Assembly (NCBI GenBank): GCA_013140715.1
Contig: JABFSG010000033.1
Span: 117,566-181,565 of the forward strand
Source: Nitrospiraceae bacterium
GTDB taxonomy: Bacteria > Nitrospirota > Nitrospiria > Nitrospirales > Nitrospiraceae
Reading direction: 5' to 3'
DNA: 64,000 bases
Shown here piece by piece: positions 41,158 to 51,199 of the stretch. The notes below the pieces were generated by a model. The model ran no database searches, was not told the origin of the DNA, and saw only the letters and a list, made by a program, of their open reading frames with translations. Every line of letters starts with the position of its first letter. The stretch's first letter is position 1. The position numbers and the translations under genes were made by a program.

Positions 41158-41910
41158 GCATCGCTGGCGAACCACTTCAAACAACATGACGGCTGCTGCG
41201 GCCGAGACATTCAGCGACTGTACACGACCCTGCATCGGAATCCTAATACGGTCGTCACATTCTCCCGACACACCTGGACGAATTCCTTCCCCTTCACCGC
41301 CAAGCACTAACGCGATCGGCCCGGTCAGATCGATATCGGTATGGAGCTTCTGCGCAGATGGGTCCACTCCGTAGACCCACAGACCTGCCTCTTTGAGGTC
41401 CTGAATCAGACGAATCAGATTGCCCACTCGCCCGACGGAGATGTGATCGAGCGCACCGGCCGATACCTTTGCCACCACTGGTGTCAGGCCGACAGCGCGA
41501 CGTTCCGGGATGAATACCCCATGGACACCAGCCGCTTCAGCCGTCCGCAGCACCGCTCCCAAGTTATGAGGATCTTCAACCCCGTCCAAGAGCACAAGAA
41601 AGGGCTTCTCACCTCTGGTCTTCACCCGTTCAAGAATCTGCTCTGCTGTATCGTATGATTTTGCGGCGATGAATGCGATGACCCCCTGGTGCCTTCCACC
41701 AGGCAGTAATCGATCGAAGGCAGCAGGAGGTTCAATGTGAACGGGGACTCGCTGCGCTTTGGCTAACTGTGCGAGGTCTGAAAATTGCCGATCGGTCCTA
41801 AGCATGAGCAGCCGCTGAAGCGGGCGCGTGCCGGCACGCAGGGCTTCACGCACTGCATGTAGACCATAAATCAGTTCCGGAGGATTATCGCTTCCACCGG
41901 CTGGTGCCAT
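41122..41910 (-). CDS. rlmB: 23S rRNA 2'-O-methyltransferase RlmB (SpoU/TrmH family)
   Basis: 262 residues from ATG 41910. The ORF-track N-terminus upstream is out-of-frame cysS sequence. N-terminal SpoU substrate-binding domain starts at LIYGLHAVREALRAG; the knotted SPOUT methyltransferase has motifs 1-3: LDGVEDPHNLGAVLRTAEAAG, ALVLGGEGEGIRP and IPMQGRVQSLNVSAAAAVML. It methylates a G in the peptidyl-transferase region of 23S rRNA. It overlaps the cysS stop by 26 bases; cysS-rlmB is a common pair. Confidence 0.9.
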   Translation of the reverse strand: MAPAGGSDNPPELIYGLHAVREALRAGTRPLQRLLMLRTDRQFSDLAQLAKAQRVPVHIEPPAAFDRLLPGGRHQGVIAFIAAKSYDTAEQILERVKTRGEKPFLVLLDGVEDPHNLGAVLRTAEAAGVHGVFIPERRAVGLTPVVAKVSAGALDHISVGRVGNLIRLIQDLKEAGLWVYGVDPSAQKLHTDIDLTGPIALVLGGEGEGIRPGVSGECDDRIRIPMQGRVQSLNVSAAAAVMLFEVVRQRCLPNLDRPILNR

Positions 41911-43339
41911 CGGGCTTGTCCTCGATGACGATGCCGTGGGAGGAGAGGAACCGGCGAATCTCGTCGGCCTTCTTGAAATCTTTCTGTTTTCTGGCTTCAT
42001 TGCGTTCCACAAGTTTTGCGTCGATGAGCTGCACGTCAATATCGGGGACTTCAAATTCGGCCTGCGATACCATTGCCCGTCGTTCTGAAAACCGCCACGC
42101 GTCCAATTGAAACAGACCCAGGATATTGCCAAGCGATCTGAATTCCTCTCTCGCAATCTTCCGCGCCTCCGTCGAGAGGCCTTGCCCAAGCAATTTATTG
42201 ACGTCATTTTTCAACTGCTGCAACTCCGCCAACGCCGAAGGGGTATTTAGATCGTCGTCCATACCCATTTTAAATCTTTCTTCGAACCAGCCAATTGAAT
42301 AGTGGAGCTCCACATCTGTCTCCGCCGAACCCTGCCCAGGTTCGGCTAATCGGTTAAAAAGATCGTAAAAACCATCTAACGCCTGCTTCGTCTCTCTTAA
42401 CGCCTGGTCCGAAAAATCCACTGGCCCGCGGTAGTGGGTCGCGAGGAGAAAATACCGCAACATCTCTCCGGTTTCCGCCTCAGGCCATTGAGATTTCTCA
42501 AAGATCTCTCGAATTGTGAAAAAATTTCCAAGTGACTTGGACATCTTCTCCTGATTGATCTGCACGAAGCCATTGTGAATCCAGTAGCGCGCGAATTCTT
42601 TTCCCGTCGCGCCACAGGACTGAGCAATCTCGTTTTCATGGTGCGGAAAGATCAGGTCCATTCCTCCGCCATGAATGTCGAATGTCTCGCCCAGATGCTT
42701 GATGGACATCGCAGAACATTCGATGTGCCAACCTGGGCGCCCTGGCCCCCAGGGACTCTCCCATGATGGTTCGCCAGGCTTGCTGCTTTTCCAGAGAGCG
42801 AAATCCATCGGATAGCGCTTTCGTGCATCCACCTCCACCCGCGCGCCAGCCTGTAAATCTTCGAGGTTACGTTTCGAAAGGCGTCCATAGGCCTGGTATT
42901 TGTCGACCTGAAAATAGACATCGCCTGCCACTTCATAGGCGAGACCCTTCTGCATCAGCCGGTCGACCAGCTCAATGATCTCGGCCATATGCTCGGTTGC
43001 TTTCGGCTCCCTCGTCGCTCGTTTGATCCCAAGCCTCCCCATGTCAGTGTCGTAGGCATCGATAAACTTGGCCGTAATAGTCTCGCAGGAGACGCCCTGC
43101 TCGTTCGCGCGCTTGATAATCTTGTCGTCGACGTCGGTGAAGTTCTTGACGAACTCAACCTGATAGCCGCTGAACTCGAGATACCGACGGATCACATCGA
43201 AAACGAGCGCGCTGCGCGCATGGCCGATATGGCAGTAGTCGTAGACCGTCACGCCGCAGACATACATCTTCACAATCTTGGGCGCGAGCGATTCAAACCG
43301 TTCTTTTTTTCCTGTGAGCGTGTTGTAGATCGAGAGCAT
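41885..43339 (-). CDS. cysS: Cysteinyl-tRNA synthetase
   Basis: 484 residues from ATG 43339 (MLSIYNTLTGKKERF); the ORF-track start runs into the dedA gene. Class I synthetase with HIGH-type motif CHIGHARS, KMSKSLGN, and zinc ligands in YVCGVT, WHIECSAMS and HGGGMDLIFPHHENE. The C-terminal DALR-like anticodon region ends in the KKADEIRRFLSSHGIVIEDKP segment typical of CysS. Followed by rlmB with an overlap and preceded by a DedA-family gene 7 bases upstream. Confidence 0.96.
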   Translation of the reverse strand: MLSIYNTLTGKKERFESLAPKIVKMYVCGVTVYDYCHIGHARSALVFDVIRRYLEFSGYQVEFVKNFTDVDDKIIKRANEQGVSCETITAKFIDAYDTDMGRLGIKRATREPKATEHMAEIIELVDRLMQKGLAYEVAGDVYFQVDKYQAYGRLSKRNLEDLQAGARVEVDARKRYPMDFALWKSSKPGEPSWESPWGPGRPGWHIECSAMSIKHLGETFDIHGGGMDLIFPHHENEIAQSCGATGKEFARYWIHNGFVQINQEKMSKSLGNFFTIREIFEKSQWPEAETGEMLRYFLLATHYRGPVDFSDQALRETKQALDGFYDLFNRLAEPGQGSAETDVELHYSIGWFEERFKMGMDDDLNTPSALAELQQLKNDVNKLLGQGLSTEARKIAREEFRSLGNILGLFQLDAWRFSERRAMVSQAEFEVPDIDVQLIDAKLVERNEARKQKDFKKADEIRRFLSSHGIVIEDKPDGTSRWKR

Positions 43340-43346
43340 GGGCTGG

Positions 43347-43985
43347 TTATACCCCCGGAGTGACACGGCGCTTCGGCCAGTGAGACCAAAGAAAATAGCC
43401 CACGGCAAGCGCCAAGCAGACGCCGATTACAATATCGAACTGATGAAAGTAGTCTCTCAGATGCTCCCACTGCTCTCCCATTTTTACGCCGATGTAAGCC
43501 AGAAGATAACACCAGGGCAATGCGCCGAGAAACGTGTAAAGCATGAACCGATAGATATTCACTCTGGCGATGCCAGCCGGCAATGAGATGAAGGTCCGGA
43601 CCACCGGAAGCATTCGACTGAAAAATACGGCCGCGTCGCCATATTTCGCAAACCATCGATCCGCCATCTCAAGCTCTCTCCGCGATACCAACACATAGGG
43701 TCCATAGCGTTCGACGAAGGGCCGACCGCCCCACACTCCGGCATAATAGGCCACCACCGACCCAGCGACATTCCCAAGGGCGCCGGCCAACGTCACACCA
43801 AGCATCGTGAACTGTCCTGTGGCCACGAGATACCCGGCAAAGGGCATGATAATTTCACTGGGCAAGGGAATGCATGCGCTCTCAATAGCCATGGTGATGA
43901 AAATGCCGCTGTAGCCGAAAGTCGAAATCATCGACACGATAAACCTGCTGAGCTCTGTCACGATCGCTTCGATCAAGTTTCCCAC
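43347..43985 (-). CDS. DedA-family inner-membrane protein
   Basis: 212 residues, VTT/DedA domain. Family motifs: ESACIPLPSEIIMPFAG, GALGNVAGSVVAYYAG and FFSRMLPVVRTFISLPAGIARV, with the conserved Glu and Arg residues. Five or six membrane segments. DedA proteins act in membrane energetics, and members recycle undecaprenyl phosphate by flipping it. It lies 6 bases after surE and 7 bases before cysS. Confidence 0.9.
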   Translation of the reverse strand: MGNLIEAIVTELSRFIVSMISTFGYSGIFITMAIESACIPLPSEIIMPFAGYLVATGQFTMLGVTLAGALGNVAGSVVAYYAGVWGGRPFVERYGPYVLVSRRELEMADRWFAKYGDAAVFFSRMLPVVRTFISLPAGIARVNIYRFMLYTFLGALPWCYLLAYIGVKMGEQWEHLRDYFHQFDIVIGVCLALAVGYFLWSHWPKRRVTPGV

Positions 43986-43991
43986 CGTGCC

Positions 43992-44795
43992 CTAGCTCCT
44001 CTGTTTGCCCTTCGATTTGGCCGATACGACCGCACGAACGGCTTGCGGTCGGCGCACCATTTCCCACTTCCGGAATCGATCCAATACCCCATGATTCGTC
44101 GTATCGAGGTGAATGGGGGTGAGTGAAACCGCCCCCTGTTCAAGCGCCTCATGGTCGGCATCCTTGCTTCGATTCCACGACACACGAGTCCCGGCAATCC
44201 AGTAGTAGGTCCGGCCATGCGGATCGACCTTTTCTATGATCGGATTATTAAAGCGCCTGCGACTGAGACAGGTGACTCGGACTCCTGTGATCGACCTGAA
44301 TGGCCGATTTGGAATATTGAGATTCACAAGCGTCTCATCCGGCAAACCCTCTTTTAGGATCAGCCGGGCGATACGAACGGCATATCGAGCCCCGGCGTCG
44401 AAATAAAAATGTTCCTGCCCCTCCTGCGACACAGCCAGCGACGGGACACCGAGGATCGTCCCTTCCATAGCTGCCGAGACCGTGCCGGAATACAACACGT
44501 CGTCGCCGAGATTGACGCCTTTGTTGATTCCCGACACAAGAAGATCAGGCGACGACGGCATCAGCTTCAGCACAGCTAAATTCACACAATCGACCGGCGT
44601 TCCATTGACTGCGTAGATCCTTGTCCCGACCTGCTGTGCCCGCAGCGGCTTATGAAGTGTCACAGCATGGGCCACCGCTGTCCGCTCACGATCCGGCGCA
44701 ATCACCCAGACCTCACCCACCTTGGACAAGGCCTTGGCGAGCGCCGTCAAACCAGGCGAGTGAATCCCATCGTCGTTGGTGACCAGAATACGCAT
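43992..44795 (-). CDS. surE: 5'/3'-nucleotidase SurE
   Basis: 267 residues from ATG 44795 (MRILVTNDDGIHSPG), the family's usual start; the ORF track begins 22 codons upstream. Metal ligands are in NDDG, a Ser in the VLYSGTVSAAMEG region, and Asn in VSGINKGVNLG. SurE dephosphorylates nucleoside monophosphates. Followed by dedA; upstream is a tRNA-Pro gene, so this is a conserved block with merR-ihfA further upstream. Confidence 0.95.
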   Translation of the reverse strand: MRILVTNDDGIHSPGLTALAKALSKVGEVWVIAPDRERTAVAHAVTLHKPLRAQQVGTRIYAVNGTPVDCVNLAVLKLMPSSPDLLVSGINKGVNLGDDVLYSGTVSAAMEGTILGVPSLAVSQEGQEHFYFDAGARYAVRIARLILKEGLPDETLVNLNIPNRPFRSITGVRVTCLSRRRFNNPIIEKVDPHGRTYYWIAGTRVSWNRSKDADHEALEQGAVSLTPIHLDTTNHGVLDRFRKWEMVRRPQAVRAVVSAKSKGKQRS

Positions 44796-44935
44796 AGATC
44801 CATCAGAAAAAAAAAGCTGCCGGCGGCAGCTTTGATGTAACAGGCAAGAAGCCGGAGGCAAGAGGCTAGGGGTAGCAATCTAACTTCCCACCTCTAACCT
44901 CTGCCCTCTAGCCCAGAGCCCCTCAGCTAGACATT

Positions 44936-45012
44936 TGGTCGGGGCGAGCCGATTTGAACGGCCGACCACTCGCACCCCAAGCGAGTACGCTACCGGGCTG
45001 CGCCACGCCCCG
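44936..45012 (-). tRNA. tRNA-Pro (anticodon GGG)
   Basis: 77 bases including an encoded CCA. Minus strand: acceptor CGGGGCG pairs with CGCCCCG; D arm GCGC/GCGT; anticodon stem CTCGC/GCGAG with loop TTGGGGT (anticodon GGG, reads CCC/CCU); T arm GGCCG-TTCAAAT-CGGCT. All four arms close. It lies directly after merR and before surE on the same strand. Confidence 0.95.
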
Positions 45013-45104
45013 ACACGATCTATTCAGCTTCACCATGACCCGTATTGTCTCCTTGGAGGCAGTTGGAATGCAACCGACTTGGAAGAGACGAGGCCGGATC
45101 GCCG

Positions 45105-45455
45105 TCAGTTAGAATGAGCCTCCAAGATTTTGAGAATCGCCTGAAGATTCCCCCGTAGTTTCTGCGCGAGTTCTTTCGGACCTACCCGTTGGCTAGCTAC
45201 CCGACCTCGCCTGGCCCAATATCGTTTGACACCGGCAAGTGTATGCCCTTCCTCATAGAGCATCCGCTTGATCTCCAGCACCGTTTCAACTTCTCGCCTG
45301 ACATAGAGACGCTGATTTCCACGACTTTTCTTGGGTTTGAGAAACGGGAACTCGGATTCCCAGAATCGCAACACATAGGCCGGGAGCTTGGTAATCTGGC
45401 TGACTTCGCCGATTTTATAAAAGACTTTGCTGCCCAGCCTGGGCTCGTTCCCCAT
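45105..45455 (-). CDS. MerR-family HTH regulator
   Basis: 116 residues with an N-terminal MerR winged helix (FYKIGEVSQITKLPAYVLRF, WESEFPFLKPKKSRGNQRLY) and a short coiled-coil C-terminus, no effector domain or metal-binding Cys. Such short MerR proteins, often annotated HspR/YlmC-like or just MerR, commonly follow ihfA, as here (43-base gap). Target unknown. A tRNA-Pro gene follows. Confidence 0.88.
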   Translation of the reverse strand: MGNEPRLGSKVFYKIGEVSQITKLPAYVLRFWESEFPFLKPKKSRGNQRLYVRREVETVLEIKRMLYEEGHTLAGVKRYWARRGRVASQRVGPKELAQKLRGNLQAILKILEAHSN

Positions 45456-45498
45456 GACCGGTCCTCGTGGTGGGATGAGTTAAGGTGATTGAATGAAG

Positions 45499-45774
45499 TT
45501 ATGAATTGACGTATTTCTTAAACACTTGACTGGGACGAAACGTCACCACACGGCGAGGCGTAATTCCTATTTCTTCGCCGGTCCGAGGGTTCCGGCCTTT
45601 CCGTGCCCCTTTACTGCGTACTACAAAGTTTCCAAACCCAGCAATCTTGACCGACTCTCCCTTATGCAACACCTCTTTCAACATATTCAGCACAAGTTCA
45701 ACAATATCTGCTGCTTCATTCTTGGAAATACCAACCTGCTTGTAAATTTCGTTCGCGATATCTGCCTTCCTCAT
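45499..45774 (-). CDS. ihfA: Integration host factor subunit alpha
   Basis: 91-residue DNA-bending HU/IHF-family protein, from ATG 45774 with GGAGGGG 7 bases upstream; the ORF track adds 17 residues. Core MRKADIANEIYKQVGISKNE, GFGNFVVRSKGARKGRNPRTG and TPRRVVTFRPSQVFK. The arm Pro is kept (RNPRTGEEIGITPRR). HU is the alternative, but the sequence and the ihfA-merR-tRNA-Pro order fit IHF alpha. A good sigma70 promoter lies upstream. Confidence 0.88.
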   Translation of the reverse strand: MRKADIANEIYKQVGISKNEAADIVELVLNMLKEVLHKGESVKIAGFGNFVVRSKGARKGRNPRTGEEIGITPRRVVTFRPSQVFKKYVNS

Positions 45775-45853
45775 ACTTTCCCCTCCGACACCCGGACCAC
45801 TTCTTGAACGATCTTCTGCAAACAAAACTACGAACGATTGGCAGTTTCACCAT

Positions 45854-45882
45854 AATTTACGTGAGGTTACATGGCCTGTCAA
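45854..45882 (-). promoter_or_regulatory. Predicted sigma70 promoter for ihfA-merR
   Basis: Minus strand: TTGACA (perfect -35), 17 bases, TAAATT. The start would lie near 45847, about 73 bases before the ihfA ATG. It sits in the gap after cimA, so ihfA is separated from the amino-acid operon. Confidence 0.6.
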
Positions 45883-45911
45883 GAAGAAAGATGCCGAACC
45901 AGAGGTCCCGC

Positions 45912-47567
45912 TCATCTCTCTTCAGCCAGCAACTTATATTCGATACTGTCCGCCAACGCTTGCCAGCTCGCCTCCATGATGTTCTCGGACACACCAACGG
46001 TGCCCCATTTATCTTTATGATCGCCGGATTCGATCAACACACGGACTTTGGACTCTGTTCCACTGTTGGCCGACAATACTCGCACTTTATAGTCAAGCAG
46101 TTTGACTTCTCGAAGCTGGGGATAGAACTTTTCCAATGCTTTCCGTAAGGCATGATCGAGCGCGTTGACCGGGCCGGCTCCAACCGCTGCCGCATGCTCT
46201 ACCACTCCGCCAACCTTCACCATCACGGTGGCCTCCGACGAGGAGGCTCCATGGTCCTGCTTTTTCTCGACAATGACTCGAAACCCCAGAAGCTGGAAAG
46301 ATGGCCTGTGCGTCCCCATCGCTTTCCGCATGAGTAATTCGAAGGAGCCTTCCGCCGCTTCAAACTGATAGCCTTCGCTTTCACGCTCCTTCAAGGTATC
46401 GATCAGTTCCCGCACCTTTGCATCGCCCTTGTCCAATTTGATCCCATAGGCCTCGACCTTTTCCAGCAATCCGCTCCGACCAGCCGCGTCCGATACCAAC
46501 ATACGCTGGAGGTTCCCGACCAATCCAGGAATCACATGTTCATAAGTCGCGGAATTCTTGAGCACGGCATGGATATGAATCCCCCCCTTATGGGCAAACG
46601 CCGAATCTCCCACATAGGGCTGGTGCGTATTGGGCATGAGGTTCGCAATCTCGGTCACGAATCCCGAAACCCGCTTCAGATGGCTCAACCGGTCTTTTAA
46701 CACCGGACGCTTCATCTTCAGTTCAAGATTGGGAATGATTGAACAGAGATTGGCATTGCCGCACCGTTCGCCGATCCCGTTTATCGTCCCTTGCACTTGC
46801 ACCACGCCGGCTTCGATCGCTATCAGGGAATTCGCGACGGCCATTTCGCAATCATTGTGCGCATGAATGCCTAAGGGCACAGTACATTCCCGTCGAACGA
46901 TCTGGCAAATCTCTTTGATTTCCCAAGGCATTGATCCGCCGTTCGTATCGCAGAGAATCACCCGTTCGGCCCCGGCCACGATCGCCTGACGAATGGTCTC
47001 CAACGCATAATCCGGATTGGTTTTGTACCCGTCAAAGAAATGCTCCGCATCGTAGAACACCCTCCGGTCTTTCGAGCGGAGATGGGCCACAGAATCGCTG
47101 ATGAGTTCGAGATTCTTCGCAAGGGAAATGCCGAGCGCATCGGTGACATGCAGCGACCAAGATTTTCCGAAGAGTGTGATGATCTTCGTCTCCGCACCCA
47201 GTAACGCCTGGATATTCTGATCCTTCTGTACTGTATTGCTCGCTTTTCTGGTCGACCCAAACGCCACCACCGTCGCCATCTGCAACGGGACGGTCTTGAT
47301 CATCCGAAAGAACTCGATGTCTTTGGGATTCGCCCCGGGCCAACCACCCTCAATGAACTGCACACCCAACCCGTCTAACTGTTCGGCAACCCGAACCTTA
47401 TCTTCGGCCGAAAAGGTCACATCTTCGGCCTGAGCTCCGTCCCGCAAGGTCGTATCATAGATTTCCAACACTGCTGGACGGGCGGAAGAAAGAGGGGCGG
47501 TGGACAAGGTGGAACCGACCGGCTTGCCTTGTGAGGAGGATCGTGCTGGTGAAGATTTTCGAGCCAT
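45912..47567 (-). CDS. cimA: (R)-citramalate synthase CimA
   Basis: 551 residues from ATG 47567. It condenses pyruvate and acetyl-CoA to citramalate, the first step of a threonine-independent route to 2-oxobutyrate and isoleucine. HMGL-like TIM barrel: EIYDTTLRDGAQAEDVTFS, FIEGGWPGANPKDIEFF, GIHAHNDCEMAVANSLIAIE and GTINGIGERCGNANL. A C-terminal LeuA-type regulatory dimer domain follows (about residues 420-540). The GAQAEDV/GGWPG signature separates it from isopropylmalate synthase. Last gene of the amino-acid operon, 58 bases after lysC. Confidence 0.92.
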   Translation of the reverse strand: MARKSSPARSSSQGKPVGSTLSTAPLSSARPAVLEIYDTTLRDGAQAEDVTFSAEDKVRVAEQLDGLGVQFIEGGWPGANPKDIEFFRMIKTVPLQMATVVAFGSTRKASNTVQKDQNIQALLGAETKIITLFGKSWSLHVTDALGISLAKNLELISDSVAHLRSKDRRVFYDAEHFFDGYKTNPDYALETIRQAIVAGAERVILCDTNGGSMPWEIKEICQIVRRECTVPLGIHAHNDCEMAVANSLIAIEAGVVQVQGTINGIGERCGNANLCSIIPNLELKMKRPVLKDRLSHLKRVSGFVTEIANLMPNTHQPYVGDSAFAHKGGIHIHAVLKNSATYEHVIPGLVGNLQRMLVSDAAGRSGLLEKVEAYGIKLDKGDAKVRELIDTLKERESEGYQFEAAEGSFELLMRKAMGTHRPSFQLLGFRVIVEKKQDHGASSSEATVMVKVGGVVEHAAAVGAGPVNALDHALRKALEKFYPQLREVKLLDYKVRVLSANSGTESKVRVLIESGDHKDKWGTVGVSENIMEASWQALADSIEYKLLAEER

Positions 47568-47625
47568 AGGGGGAACGATACCAGGAGCAGGACGAACCTG
47601 TCGAGACCCGCACAGACAAAATCCG

Positions 47626-48876
47626 CTACTTCGCGGTTCGCTCCCCTGCCGGCGATTGGTCCAACCCGAACGCGGAATGGAGTGACCGCATGGCCAGCTC
47701 GACATATTTTTCATCGATGACGCAGGAGATCTTGATCTCCGAGGTGCTGATCATGAGAATATTCACACCTTCCTGCGACAAGACTGTGAACATCTTGGCC
47801 GCAACTCCCGAATGAGACCTCATCCCGACACCGACCAATGAGACCTTCGCAATCGCCTCGGTGACGGCAACGGATTTGGCGTCGATGCCTTTCGCCACGT
47901 CCTGAATCAGCGGCAACGCCTTCTTGATGTCTACCCGTGGAATCGTGAAGGAAATATCCGTCATGCCGGACTGGCTCATATTCTGGATGATCATGTCGAC
48001 ATTGATGTTCGCCTTGGCTATCGGCCCGAATAGTTGAGAGGCAATACCCGGTTTGTCCGGTACGCCCACAATCGTGACCTTGGCCTGATTTCGATCGCCG
48101 GTGACTCCCGACACTGCAACTGCTTCCATATCTTCATCTTCACGTGTCACGAGCGTCCCCTTTCCTTCCTTGAAGCTGGAGTTCACCTCCACCGGCACAT
48201 TGAACTTCGCAGCGAACTCGACGGAGCGGCTCTGCAGCACTTTGGCGCCCAGACTGGCCATTTCCAGCATTTCCTCATAGGAAATCCTGTCGATTCGTCG
48301 AGCCACCGGCACAATATTGGGGTCTGAGGTGTAGACGCCGTCGACGTCGGTAAAGATAATGCACCGATCGGCCTTCAATGCTGCGGCCAGCGCAACTGCC
48401 GTCAGATCGGAACCTCCGCGTCCCAACGTCGTGACATCCGACTGCTCATTGATTCCTTGAAACCCGGCGACCACCGGGATGACTCCATGGTCCAGAGCTT
48501 CGCGGATTCGATCGGCACTGACTCTGGTGATACGGGCTTTCGTGTGGGCACTGTCGGTCATGATCCCGACTTGGCGCCCGGTGAAGGATTGAGCATCGAG
48601 CCCTCGAACCCGCAAGGCCATCGCCAGCAAGGCGATGGTCACCCGCTCTCCGGTCGAGAGGAGCATATCGAGTTCACGATCGTCGGGCAAGGGCGTGACT
48701 TCATGCGCTAACCGAAGCAGCCGATCCGTTTCTCCGCTCATGGCGGATAGAACAACCACGAGGCGATGGCCATCCCTGTGAGCCTTCTGGACGCGATCAG
48801 CCACGCGGCAGATCCGCTCAATCGTGCCGACGGACGTCCCTCCATATTTCTGTACAATCAGCGCCACGACCGTCAA
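47626..48876 (-). CDS. lysC: Aspartate kinase
   Basis: 416 residues. Catalytic domain with [25 protein letters not shown] and [14 protein letters not shown]; two C-terminal ACT domains ([32 protein letters not shown]) that bind Lys or Thr for feedback control. The TTG start overlaps the apgM-like stop (TTGA); the GTG at 48867 is an alternative that matches the usual [10 protein letters not shown] start. It makes aspartyl phosphate for Lys, Thr, Met and Ile. Confidence 0.96.
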   Translation of the reverse strand: MTVVALIVQKYGGTSVGTIERICRVADRVQKAHRDGHRLVVVLSAMSGETDRLLRLAHEVTPLPDDRELDMLLSTGERVTIALLAMALRVRGLDAQSFTGRQVGIMTDSAHTKARITRVSADRIREALDHGVIPVVAGFQGINEQSDVTTLGRGGSDLTAVALAAALKADRCIIFTDVDGVYTSDPNIVPVARRIDRISYEEMLEMASLGAKVLQSRSVEFAAKFNVPVEVNSSFKEGKGTLVTREDEDMEAVAVSGVTGDRNQAKVTIVGVPDKPGIASQLFGPIAKANINVDMIIQNMSQSGMTDISFTIPRVDIKKALPLIQDVAKGIDAKSVAVTEAIAKVSLVGVGMRSHSGVAAKMFTVLSQEGVNILMISTSEIKISCVIDEKYVELAMRSLHSAFGLDQSPAGERTAK

Positions 48877-50114
48877 AAGCCCTTTGCAAACAGTCTCGCG
48901 ACAAACTTCGTCGCATCGCGAGGAGGCAGAGTCGAGGCCTGAGCATCCGCTTCGGTAAACCTGCCTGCTGCCCCGCTAGAGGGAGTTGCTGCGCTATCGC
49001 GATAGGCAAAGAACCCAGGGCTCTCCGCTGCCTGCCCAAGATGCACGTTGCTCCCATCGCAGAACACTGCAATGCGATGGGGGCCTAACTTGGCCAGTCC
49101 TTCGAACAACGGCCCTATCAGTTCGCGATCGACCGCCTCGATACCCTTTACCTTAGCGGCAACATCCAGCCCATAGACGACCGAGTCGGGTAACTCCACA
49201 TGCACATAGGCAAAATCATTTTTCTTCAGTTCCTCCAGGGCAACCGCCGCTTGAGTACGAAGATCGGTCCCGGCCAATCGCGCTGCATCCACCGCTTCGA
49301 GTCCCGCCATGATGCCGAGTCCACGATGGACATCGCTCTGCGAGACCACCACACCCGACATCTTGAACCGTTCAGAGACGCTTGGCCAAAGAATGGCCTT
49401 ACCCTGGCCCCAGAGCCAAAGACAATTGGCCGGTTTCTGCCCCGCCTTCTGACGTTCTTCGTTGAGAGGATGGTCGCGCAAAATCTGGAACGAGGCCTCC
49501 ATAAGTTTCCGAAGGATATCGGAGCCGTCACCCGTCGGCAGAGCATCGGCAATCGACCGGCCGACCAATAGTTGCGGATCTATGCAGACTGCGCGCGATT
49601 TCCCGTCGACCCATACCATGAGATGGCGATGCCCTAGCCCGGGATAGAACTGAATCATCTCCGATCCCAACTGTTCATTGATCGCCTCGATCAGATCACG
49701 GGCCTCTTCTGTCGAAATCAAACCGCCAGTCGCATCGTCCATCACCACATGCGGTCCGAGTTTCTTAATCTCGTTCAATCCGCCTTTACTCCCGGACTGA
49801 GCGTCTGCCCGCAACGCGACCATCGTGCAACGATAGACCACATCATGCTCGCCGATCCCGATTCCTAGACTGGCTGCTTCGAGTGGACCAGGCCCTTGAT
49901 AGTATTTCTTGGGATCGTACCCGAGGATGCTGGTTCCCATCAGACCGCTCCCCTGCCGCACCTTCTCAGGCGCCAGGGCCAGAAGCCCGATCTCTCCAGT
50001 CTGCACAAGACGATCCAGATGAGGAGTTGCAGCCCTTTGAAAAGGAGTCCGCCCGTCCAGTTCCTGCCGAGGATGGTCCGCCATCCCATCGACATGGAGA
50101 ATAACCTGTTTCAT
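48873..50114 (-). CDS. ApgM-like alkaline-phosphatase-superfamily protein, proposed homoserine kinase
   Basis: 413 residues, related to archaeal cofactor-independent phosphoglycerate mutase. N-terminal [18 protein letters not shown], then [20 protein letters not shown], where archaeal mutases read GSDVANxSLLGYDP; the central domain ends in [20 protein letters not shown], and [20 protein letters not shown] is near the C-terminus. A subfamily in threonine operons is annotated as a proposed homoserine kinase. Here it lies between thrC and lysC, with hom in the same operon and no ThrB in the window. A glycolytic mutase role cannot be ruled out. Confidence 0.8.
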   Translation of the reverse strand: MKQVILHVDGMADHPRQELDGRTPFQRAATPHLDRLVQTGEIGLLALAPEKVRQGSGLMGTSILGYDPKKYYQGPGPLEAASLGIGIGEHDVVYRCTMVALRADAQSGSKGGLNEIKKLGPHVVMDDATGGLISTEEARDLIEAINEQLGSEMIQFYPGLGHRHLMVWVDGKSRAVCIDPQLLVGRSIADALPTGDGSDILRKLMEASFQILRDHPLNEERQKAGQKPANCLWLWGQGKAILWPSVSERFKMSGVVVSQSDVHRGLGIMAGLEAVDAARLAGTDLRTQAAVALEELKKNDFAYVHVELPDSVVYGLDVAAKVKGIEAVDRELIGPLFEGLAKLGPHRIAVFCDGSNVHLGQAAESPGFFAYRDSAATPSSGAAGRFTEADAQASTLPPRDATKFVARLFAKGF

Positions 50115-50136
50115 CGAAGCCCTGCGCTCATGATGT

Positions 50137-51195
50137 CTACACCCTTAAAAGACGAGCGACATCCTCCCGCGTCGCTCTAACGGTTTTCGGTTGGGTCGAT
50201 ACGCTGATCGCCGTGTCGGCATCTTTCAATCCATGGCCGGTCAATGTACAGACCACTGTCTCCCCTTCACGCAAGCTTCCCTGCCTGCTCAACTTCATCA
50301 CACCGGCAACCGATGCGGCAGACGCCGGTTCGCAAAAGACCCCCTCCGTCGCGGCAACTGCCCTATAGGCCTGCAAAATCTCTTCGTCCGTCACCGAATC
50401 GATAGCTCCCATGGATTCCTTCACGGCAATCAAGGCCGCTTCCCAACTGGCCGGATTACCGATCCTGATCGCCGTCGCCACTGTCTGCGGGTTCTCCACA
50501 ATACGGCCAAGGACGATCGGCGCGGCGCCGGCCGCCTGGAATCCGATCATGCGAGGCAGCTTCGTGGATTGATTGGCCGCACGATATTCCCGATACCCCT
50601 TCCAATAGGCGGTAATGTTACCGGCATTCCCGACCGGCAGCACATGAATGATCGGGGCGTCGCCAAGCTGATCGCAGACCTCCATTGCAGCGGTTTTCTG
50701 CCCCTCGATCCGGTAGGGATTGAGCGAGTTGACCAATTCGATCTGATGGGTTGACGACAATTCCTTCACGATGGTCAAGGCCTGATCGAAATTCCCCTCA
50801 ATCTGAATGACCGTGGCTTGGTGCATCATAGCCTGGGACAGTTTACCCATCGCAATCTTCCCAGCAGGGATCAACACATAGACCGCTAGCCCGGCGCGCG
50901 CACCATAGGCGGCGGCAGAAGCGGAGGTATTCCCCGTGGAGGCACAGATCACTGCCTTGGCGCCGGATTCGACGGCTTTTGAGATGGCCATCGTCATGCC
51001 GCGATCCTTAAAGGATCCTGTGGGATTCATACCTTCGAATTTGAGATAGAGATCGATGCCGGGAGCGATCTGCTTAGCCAACCTCGTCGCCCGGATGAGC
51101 GGTGTGTTGCCTTCACCGAGCGTCACGACCGGAGTACGGTCGGTCACCGGCAAAAACTTTCGATACTCTTCGATCAGGCCGCGCCAGCGATTCAT
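50137..51195 (-). CDS. thrC: Threonine synthase
   Basis: 352-residue PLP enzyme that converts O-phosphohomoserine to threonine. PLP lysine in [15 protein letters not shown], the phosphate-binding [17 protein letters not shown] segment, [20 protein letters not shown] and [16 protein letters not shown]. The short (about 350-residue) class, as in Bacillus and Nitrospira. The start is 4 bases after the hom stop. Its substrate would come from the ApgM-like gene downstream. Confidence 0.95.
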   Translation of the reverse strand: MNRWRGLIEEYRKFLPVTDRTPVVTLGEGNTPLIRATRLAKQIAPGIDLYLKFEGMNPTGSFKDRGMTMAISKAVESGAKAVICASTGNTSASAAAYGARAGLAVYVLIPAGKIAMGKLSQAMMHQATVIQIEGNFDQALTIVKELSSTHQIELVNSLNPYRIEGQKTAAMEVCDQLGDAPIIHVLPVGNAGNITAYWKGYREYRAANQSTKLPRMIGFQAAGAAPIVLGRIVENPQTVATAIRIGNPASWEAALIAVKESMGAIDSVTDEEILQAYRAVAATEGVFCEPASAASVAGVMKLSRQGSLREGETVVCTLTGHGLKDADTAISVSTQPKTVRATREDVARLLRV

Positions 51196-51199
51196 CTCA

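Noticed and set aside
44935-45117. 60-residue ORF over the tRNA-Pro gene
   Set aside because: Covers the tRNA on the opposite strand; it is a tRNA shadow.
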